DNA from: Bacteroidales bacterium
GTDB taxonomy: Bacteria; Bacteroidota; Bacteroidia; Bacteroidales; UBA7960
Direction: 5' to 3'
NCBI GenBank assembly: GCA_007130545.1
Contig: SLSG01000111.1
Coordinates: forward strand, 1 to 11,465
DNA length: 11,465 bases
The notes under the pieces: model-generated
Seen by the model: only the letters and a program-made list of their open reading frames with translations
Databases searched by the model: none
What the model was told of the DNA's origin: nothing
Position numbers and translations under genes: made by a program
Part shown: positions 7,554-11,465 of the stretch, in pieces
Position numbering within the stretch: position 1 is the first letter of the stretch
How the letters are laid out: every line of letters begins with the position of its first letter

Positions 7554-7805
7554 AATAAAAAAATTAAAGGTTAAACATACGATTAAACTAAAAAATCGAA
7601 AATAATCCGCTAACCATACGAACTATCCTCTTTTAACAAATATAACTAAAAAAATGCCCAAAAACAATATTCCGGCCTAAAACCATCGTCCAGGAAAAGC
7701 TTTGGCGAAGATTTTTTATTAATTTTACGTGCATTCGCGACAAAAGGTTACCCCTGGCGTTTGTTCGACAGGACGGATGCAAGGTACACCGCAAACATTG
7801 GCTAT
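7554..7805. other. AT-rich divergent intergenic region between ytxH-like gene and cdd
   Basis: This 252-bp stretch is the most AT-rich part of the window and serves as the control region for two divergent units. Besides the leftward promoter above, rightward candidates are weak: TTTG at 7701-7704 and TAATTTTA at 7720-7727 are only 15 nt apart, short of the usual spacing. No tRNA, repeat array or small open frame of convincing composition is visible. A TTG-initiated in-frame extension of cdd from 7761 adds 15 residues that do not look like the family. Confidence 0.5.
7637..7668 (-). promoter_or_regulatory. Candidate Bacteroidota promoter for the ytxH cassette
   Basis: On the minus strand the sequence reads ATTG (7668-7665), a 20-nt spacer, then TATATTTG (7644-7637), a perfect match to the -7 consensus TAnnTTTG with allowed spacing. 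The predicted transcription start would be close to 7630, giving a leader of roughly 75 nt ending in AT-rich sequence before the ytxH ATG at 7553. The surrounding DNA is markedly AT-rich compared with the genes. Confidence 0.5.
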
Positions 7806-8312
7806 ATGGCAATAAAGGATATTTCCATCAGGATCTCAGAGGTTGAGGACCTGGAACAGCTGGAGCCCGCAGACAGGGAGCTTGTTGAATTGTCCCGGCA
7901 GATGACCGCCAAGGCCTATGCCCCCTATTCCGGTTTCTACGTCGGAGCCGCGGTGCGGCTTGACAACGGGGAGGTCATTACCGGAAGCAACCAGGAGAAC
8001 GGCGCCTACCCGAGCGGCTTGTGTGCCGAGCGCGTGGCAGTCTTTGCTGCCTCTGCCATGTTCCCGGGCGTACCCATGAAGGTGATTGCCGTCAGTGCCA
8101 AATCCCCCCGCCTGTCGATGGACGAACCGGTATCACCCTGCGGCGCCTGCCGGCAGGTGATGCTGGAGTACGAAACGCTGCAGGACAAACCCATCCGTTT
8201 GTTGCTCAGTAAGGAAAACGGCAGGATCCTGTTGATTGACAAAGTGGCAGACCTCCTCCCCCTTTCCTTTACCGGAACAAACCTTAAGAACCAAAAAATC
8301 AGCAAACCATGA
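7806..8312 (+). CDS. cdd: Cytidine deaminase
   Basis: The enzyme hydrolytically deaminates cytidine and deoxycytidine to uridine and deoxyuridine in pyrimidine salvage (EC 3.5.4.5). The 168-residue product shows YAPYSGFYVGAAV (38-50) and NQENGAYPSGLCAERVAVFAA (61-81). Within the latter, C73 is the first zinc ligand and E75 the catalytic proton shuttle. C112 and C115 in SPCGACRQ complete the zinc site. This is the Cys-Cys-Cys, tetrameric-type cytidine deaminase rather than the His-containing E. coli dimer form. The C-terminal LLPLSFTGTNL is typical of Bacteroidota enzymes. The ATG at 7806 is preferred over a TTG at 7761. The last codon overlaps the ATG of the ChaN-like gene (ATGA, 8309-8312), implying translational coupling. 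Confidence 0.95.
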   Translation: MAIKDISIRISEVEDLEQLEPADRELVELSRQMTAKAYAPYSGFYVGAAVRLDNGEVITGSNQENGAYPSGLCAERVAVFAASAMFPGVPMKVIAVSAKSPRLSMDEPVSPCGACRQVMLEYETLQDKPIRLLLSKENGRILLIDKVADLLPLSFTGTNLKNQKISKP

Positions 8313-9175
8313 AAAGCCTGTTGGTTTCCCTACTGATCCTTTGCGCTTCCATACATATAGTTCATGGGAATAAACCCGCCTATGCCCTGTTTGACAAGGA
8401 CGGAGCGCCTGTCAACTATTTCATGTTGCTCGAAAACGCCCTGGCTTCGGATGTGGTGTTGTTCGGGGAGCTGCACAACAACCCCATTGCCCATTGGCTG
8501 CAAATCGAGCTTACGCGGGATCTTTTTGAGCAGGCCGGACACCGCCTGGTATTGGGTGCCGAAATGTTCGAGACCGACAACCAGCTTCTGCTGGATGAAT
8601 ATGTTGGCGGACTCATCGCGGAACGGAACTTCAGGGCAGAGGCCAAACTATGGACCAATTATGACACCGACTACCGCCCGCTCGTGGAGTTTGCCCGCGA
8701 AAACCAGCTCCGGTTCATCGCCACAAACATCCCCCGCAGGTATGCGGCACTGGTCAGTCGGGAGGGGTTTGAAGGCCTGGAAATGCTGGATCCTGATGCA
8801 AGGGGCCTGATCCCCCCGCTGCCCGTGCCCTATGACCCGGAACTGCCGGGCTACAGGGCCATGCTGGAAATGGGAGGCATGCCGGGACACACCAACGAAA
8901 ATTTTCCAAAGGCGCAGGCAATCAAAGACGCCACCATGGCCCACTTCATTTACCAAAACATGACCGGTGACGGGATTTTTCTGCACTTTCACGGCACCTA
9001 CCACTCCAACAACTACGAGGGCATTGTCTGGTACCTCAGGCAGATCAGCAACCGCATGCTTCTCATGACCATAAGCACCGTGGAGCAGGACGACATCAGC
9101 CAGCTGGAAGAGGAGTATTTGGGCCAGTCAGACTTTATCATTGCGGTCCCTTCCACGATGACGAAGACCTATTGA
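8309..9175 (+). CDS. ChaN/DUF399-like exported protein (haem-binding uptake, Tiki superfamily)
   Basis: This 288-residue protein starts with a signal peptide (MKSLLVSLLILCASIHIVHG, 1-20). C12 sits in L-I-L-C, which is not a good lipobox because of Leu at -1, so signal peptidase I processing is more likely than a lipoprotein. The mature part has the family motifs: FGELHNNP (52-59), GAEMFETDNQ (83-92), KDATMA (206-211) and HFHGTYHS (226-233). ChaN of Campylobacter is a haem-binding lipoprotein; the fold is shared with Tiki/TraB-type putative metalloproteases, whose conserved E-L-H and G-x-x-H positions are visible here. The actual activity, haem binding or hydrolysis, is not decided by sequence. 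It overlaps cdd by 4 bp, and its 3' end is part of a 20-bp duplication. Confidence 0.88.
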   Translation: MKSLLVSLLILCASIHIVHGNKPAYALFDKDGAPVNYFMLLENALASDVVLFGELHNNPIAHWLQIELTRDLFEQAGHRLVLGAEMFETDNQLLLDEYVGGLIAERNFRAEAKLWTNYDTDYRPLVEFARENQLRFIATNIPRRYAALVSREGFEGLEMLDPDARGLIPPLPVPYDPELPGYRAMLEMGGMPGHTNENFPKAQAIKDATMAHFIYQNMTGDGIFLHFHGTYHSNNYEGIVWYLRQISNRMLLMTISTVEQDDISQLEEEYLGQSDFIIAVPSTMTKTY

Positions 9176-9196
9176 GGATGACAAAACCCTATTGAA
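9157..9196. repeat. Imperfect 20-bp tandem duplication at the chaN-like/glycosyltransferase junction
   Basis: Copy 1 (9157-9176, GATGACGAAGACCTATTGAG) and copy 2 (9177-9196, GATGACAAAACCCTATTGAA) match at 16 of 20 positions and abut directly. Copy 1 encodes the last residues and stop of the ChaN-like protein. Copy 2 contains the stop codon of the convergent glycosyltransferase (complement of 9189-9191). Confidence 0.7.
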
Positions 9197-10433
9197 CGGG
9201 TTCAGACCCCCATAAAAGGGCCCGCACCAACTCCTGCAGCATTTTTTCGCTGCCCGCATGGCGTGGGATTCCTGAGAGTCTTTCCGCTTTTTCCACCTGC
9301 GCCGCCAGGCTGAGCCCGCTTTGCGACACACAGCACACCCATCCCATTTCCTTCATCCGCTGCCCAAGGTATTCCTGTTCGGTTTGCCCCGGGGTCGGGA
9401 TGACCAAGGCCTTTTTTCCGAATACGGCAAGGTCCATCAATGTGGAATACCCCGGCCGGCAGATGACCAGCCGGGCATGCCTGATCAGCCAGTCCATGGG
9501 TCCGTCTCCAAGGTGATCGAAGCGGATGATGGGAGGCGAAGCATGTAACCGACGCACATCGGATAACCGACGCATATCGGATAACCGACGCACATCAGAA
9601 AGCACTTCATTTTTTCGTTGGGACGCACCGCCTTCACCCACCACTCCCCTTAAGACCACCACGGCTTGATCCAGTGTTGCAAACTGCCTGTTCAGCTCCC
9701 CTTCCAGCAGGCTGCGCTGGGGTTCGGGACCGGAAAGCATGACCAGGTAGAACGAAGGCGGGAAACCGTCTGGAAGCGGACTCGTTTCGTTTGCTGGAAG
9801 TCCGGCAAACCTGGACAGCGGTCCGATATAACGCAGGTTTTTCAGGATCCGGGGTTTGCGGCCCGTGGATCGGTGGGAAAGTTCGCCGGAAAGGTTATCC
9901 GGACCCGCAAAGTCAGGAACCCAGCAATACCTGAAACGGCTGATCAGCCAGTAGTTCAGTTCATTTACCAACCATTCTGCCCAGCGCAGGCCCCCGGGCG
10001 CCCGAAGATGGACCTGGTGGCCTAAAAACACACAGGTGGCCAGGTCTGAGTACAAACCGTAACGGTTATCCGAAACCACAAACCGGGCACCGGTTTCACG
10101 AATCAGTTTCTGAAGATGGGTGTGCTCTCTTTTAACCGACCCCAGCAGGCCGGGCAACTGCCGGATAAGTTTGACGACCAGCGAAAGCCTTTTTGTATTG
10201 CGGGGATATACCACTGGTTTGCCGGGAAGGACCCGAAACCCTACCCCGTCCGGAAAGCACTGCCTTAAAAAGTCCAGGGCATCCCCATCGGCCGCCACGA
10301 TCACCCTGGCCCCGGCGCCAAGGAAAGCCCGGATCAGCGGCACGCTGCGGGAGGCGTGTCCGAGTCCCCAGTCCAATGGGCAAACCAATACCAGCGGGGG
10401 CTGGTTATTCTGAAGGGATGTCCCGGGATCCAT
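9189..10433 (-). CDS. MurG-like glycosyltransferase (GT-B fold, family 28-type C-terminal domain)
   Basis: From the ATG at 10433 the protein has 414 residues; a GTG at 10466 would add 11. The N-terminal Rossmann domain begins LVLVCPLDWGLGHASRSVPL (14-33), with the GLGHASR loop that in GT-B enzymes of the MurG/UGT type lies near the acceptor and donor phosphates. The C-terminal domain has CRPGYSTLMDLA (325-336) and PTPGQTEQEYL (346-356), matching the nucleotide-sugar binding G-x-S/T and E/Q-x-x-N/E-type segments. It is distinct from MurG itself, and the sugar and acceptor are unknown; an envelope glycan or glycolipid is a reasonable inference. No membrane segment is seen. Residues ~279-296 are a triple DVRRLS-type repeat within a loop longer than expected. 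It is a single gene, divergent from dprA. Confidence 0.85.
   Translation of the reverse strand: MDPGTSLQNNQPPLVLVCPLDWGLGHASRSVPLIRAFLGAGARVIVAADGDALDFLRQCFPDGVGFRVLPGKPVVYPRNTKRLSLVVKLIRQLPGLLGSVKREHTHLQKLIRETGARFVVSDNRYGLYSDLATCVFLGHQVHLRAPGGLRWAEWLVNELNYWLISRFRYCWVPDFAGPDNLSGELSHRSTGRKPRILKNLRYIGPLSRFAGLPANETSPLPDGFPPSFYLVMLSGPEPQRSLLEGELNRQFATLDQAVVVLRGVVGEGGASQRKNEVLSDVRRLSDMRRLSDVRRLHASPPIIRFDHLGDGPMDWLIRHARLVICRPGYSTLMDLAVFGKKALVIPTPGQTEQEYLGQRMKEMGWVCCVSQSGLSLAAQVEKAERLSGIPRHAGSEKMLQELVRALLWGSEPVQ
9546..9599 (-). repeat. Three 18-bp in-frame tandem repeats inside the glycosyltransferase gene
   Basis: The units are 9546-9563, 9564-9581 and 9582-9599. On the plus strand each is based on TAACCGACGCACATCGGA, with one C/T change in unit 2 and one G/A change in unit 3. 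On the coding strand they encode repeating hexapeptides of the form SDVRRL / SDMRRL / SDVRRL. As the unit is a multiple of three, gain or loss of copies keeps the frame. Confidence 0.9.
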
Positions 10434-10618
10434 ACCGGTAAAAATACAGTTTTTCCCATCACCCACTGCAAAGGCAGGGAACGGCTCACCGAATCAGGAA
10501 CCGCACTCCCGGGGTTGGAAGCGAGCACCTGGCACGGGGGTGGTTCACCCGGTTCGGGGACCGCTCGCCAAGGGGGAAAAACATCCGACGGTAAAAGCCA
10601 TTATTTTTACCCTTCATC
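10434..10618. other. Divergent intergenic region between the glycosyltransferase and dprA
   Basis: This 185-bp region separates two divergent genes. Both ends carry the same 10-bp sequence TATTTTTACC pointing toward the adjacent start codon (10446-10437 on minus; 10602-10611 on plus). The middle is GC-rich and rich in inverted repeats (10499-10568). No protein-like open frame or tRNA is visible. For the minus strand, TTG followed after 22 nt by TATTTTTA is a possible weak promoter; for dprA no TTG partner is found at proper spacing. Confidence 0.5.
10590..10611. repeat. Perfect 7-bp inverted repeat just upstream of dprA
   Basis: GGTAAAA (10590-10596) and TTTTACC (10605-10611) are separated by 8 nt and end 7 bp before the dprA ATG at 10619. 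The stem is AT-rich and weak as RNA, so a protein-binding site is as likely as a hairpin. Confidence 0.5.
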
Positions 10619-11465
10619 ATGCACCACAGCGAACAAATGAAGCAAGAGGCAGGCAAGCAATTACTTTATCGCCTGGCGATCACTATGGTACCAGGTGTGG
10701 GCGGAGCCAAAGCCAAAAAACTCCTGGCGGCCTGCGGCTCACCCGAGGCGGTTTTCCGGGAACCTGCCAGGAACCTGATGAAAATCCCGGGTATTGGTCA
10801 GCATATCGCCGGAAAGCTGAGCGGGTTCCGCGATTTTGGCCGGGCCGAAAAGGAGATCGCATTCCTTCAGAAGTACGGGATCAAAGCCATTTTCCATACC
10901 GACCCGGAATATCCCGAACGCCTGAGGCAATGCGCAGACGGACCCTTGCTGCTGTTCGTAAAGGGGCCGGCAGACCTTCATGCCCGAAAAGTAGTGGCAG
11001 TGGTGGGTACCCGCAATATGTCGCCCTACGGCCGGAAGAAATGCCGGGAGATCGTCGAAGGCATGATCCCCCATAATGTCTTGGTGGTAAGCGGACTGGC
11101 TTATGGTGTGGATGCATGTGCCCATAAAGCGGCGATGGATTGCGGTCTGCAGACCGCGGCGGTGCTGGGCCATGGCCTGGACAGGGTATATCCGGCCACG
11201 CATGCGGACCTGGCAAGGTCAATCCTGGAGAAAGGGGCCCTGGTGTCGGACTTCCCGACCGGGACCGTCCCGGACCGGGAAAACTTTCCAAAAAGGAACC
11301 GCATCATTGCCGGCATCAGCGATGCCGTGGTGGTCGTGGAGGCGGCCATTACCGGCGGGGCCCTGATCACGGCCATGATCGCCAACACCTATCACCGGGA
11401 TGTGTTCGCCCTGCCGGGCAGGACCACAGACCCTTACAGCATGGGCTGCAACAAGCTGATAAAAA
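10619..11465 (+). CDS. dprA: DprA/Smf, DNA-processing (RecA-loading) protein, 3'-truncated by the window
   Basis: DprA binds incoming single-stranded DNA during natural transformation and loads RecA. The reading frame stays open to the end of the window (282 codons), so the C-terminal part is missing. An N-terminal helix-hairpin-helix-like region includes TMVPGVGGAKAKKLL (22-36) and KIPGIGQHIAGKL (55-67). The Rossmann-like core has VAVVGTRNMSPYG, SGLAYGVDACAHKAA, AVLGHGLDRVYPATH, FPKRNRIIAGIS and GGALITAM in the expected order. Tyr in place of Arg in SGLA(R)G(I)D and the HGLDRVYP version are common in Bacteroidota. The start is uncertain: ATG at 10619 is used, but ATG at 10637 is equally possible. 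Presence of dprA does not prove competence, as it is nearly universal. Confidence 0.95.
   Translation, partial: MHHSEQMKQEAGKQLLYRLAITMVPGVGGAKAKKLLAACGSPEAVFREPARNLMKIPGIGQHIAGKLSGFRDFGRAEKEIAFLQKYGIKAIFHTDPEYPERLRQCADGPLLLFVKGPADLHARKVVAVVGTRNMSPYGRKKCREIVEGMIPHNVLVVSGLAYGVDACAHKAAMDCGLQTAAVLGHGLDRVYPATHADLARSILEKGALVSDFPTGTVPDRENFPKRNRIIAGISDAVVVVEAAITGGALITAMIANTYHRDVFALPGRTTDPYSMGCNKLIK

Noticed and set aside
7701..7727. Rightward promoter for cdd (TTTG and TAATTTTA)
   Set aside because: The spacer is only 15 nt and the -7 box lacks the final G, so it falls short of the Bacteroidota consensus.
8309..8368. Lipoprotein signal with C12 in the ChaN-like protein
   Set aside because: The residue before Cys is Leu rather than Gly, Ala or Ser, so the lipobox is poor; a standard signal peptide fits better.
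9196..9225. Short stem GGGT-TCAG-ACCC as a terminator for the ChaN-like gene
   Set aside because: The 4-bp stem is weak, has no T-run, and lies in the coding end of the opposing glycosyltransferase.
10514..10570. Possible tRNA-like segment (GGTTCGGGGACC resembling a T-arm)
   Set aside because: No matching acceptor stem, anticodon arm or D-arm can be drawn around it.

Overview
The window looks like ordinary chromosome from a member of the Bacteroidota, probably Bacteroidales or a close relative, with coding DNA of moderately high GC content. The phylum call rests on several points: a hisH-hisA-hisF-hisIE gene order, start codons mostly without a clear Shine-Dalgarno sequence, AT-rich intergenic stretches carrying TAnnTTTG-type promoter elements, a YtxH / DUF1469 small membrane-protein cassette, a cytidine deaminase of the ~160-residue Bacteroidota form, and DprA with the SGLAYGVD / HGLDRVYP sequence variants usual in this phylum. 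The genus cannot be named from the sequence alone.

Layout. 1-2363 (+) is the distal end of a histidine operon: the last codons of hisH, then hisA, hisF and the bifunctional hisIE. 2371-5291 (-) is a two-gene unit, a short-chain dehydrogenase/reductase followed by a DUF255 thioredoxin-fold/six-hairpin protein. 5475-6638 (+) is a membrane-anchored metallophosphoesterase. 6648-7553 (-) is a three-gene cassette of small proteins: YtxH-like, DUF1469 'holin-like', and an unnamed 87-residue protein. 7806-9175 (+) is a translationally coupled pair, cytidine deaminase and a ChaN-like exported protein. 9189-10433 (-) is a MurG-like glycosyltransferase. 10619 to the end (+) is dprA, cut off by the window edge.

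How they work together. Only the his genes form a clear pathway: HisH/HisF glutaminase-cyclase, HisA isomerase, and HisI/HisE cyclohydrolase-pyrophosphohydrolase. The rest is a mosaic of short transcription units in alternating orientation. Three convergent junctions are very tight (7, 9 and 13 bp) and have no convincing terminator. Divergent control regions lie at 5292-5474, 7554-7805 and 10434-10618.

I did not find a mobile element, CRISPR array, tRNA, rRNA or defence system, and I do not claim a new system. The most interesting leftovers are small: an 18-bp in-frame tandem repeat inside the glycosyltransferase, identical 10-bp motifs placed in mirror orientation next to both start codons of the glycosyltransferase/dprA divergent region, a fold-prone GC-rich segment between them, a 20-bp imperfect tandem duplication across a convergent gene junction, and an Ala/Pro-rich linker in HisIE.
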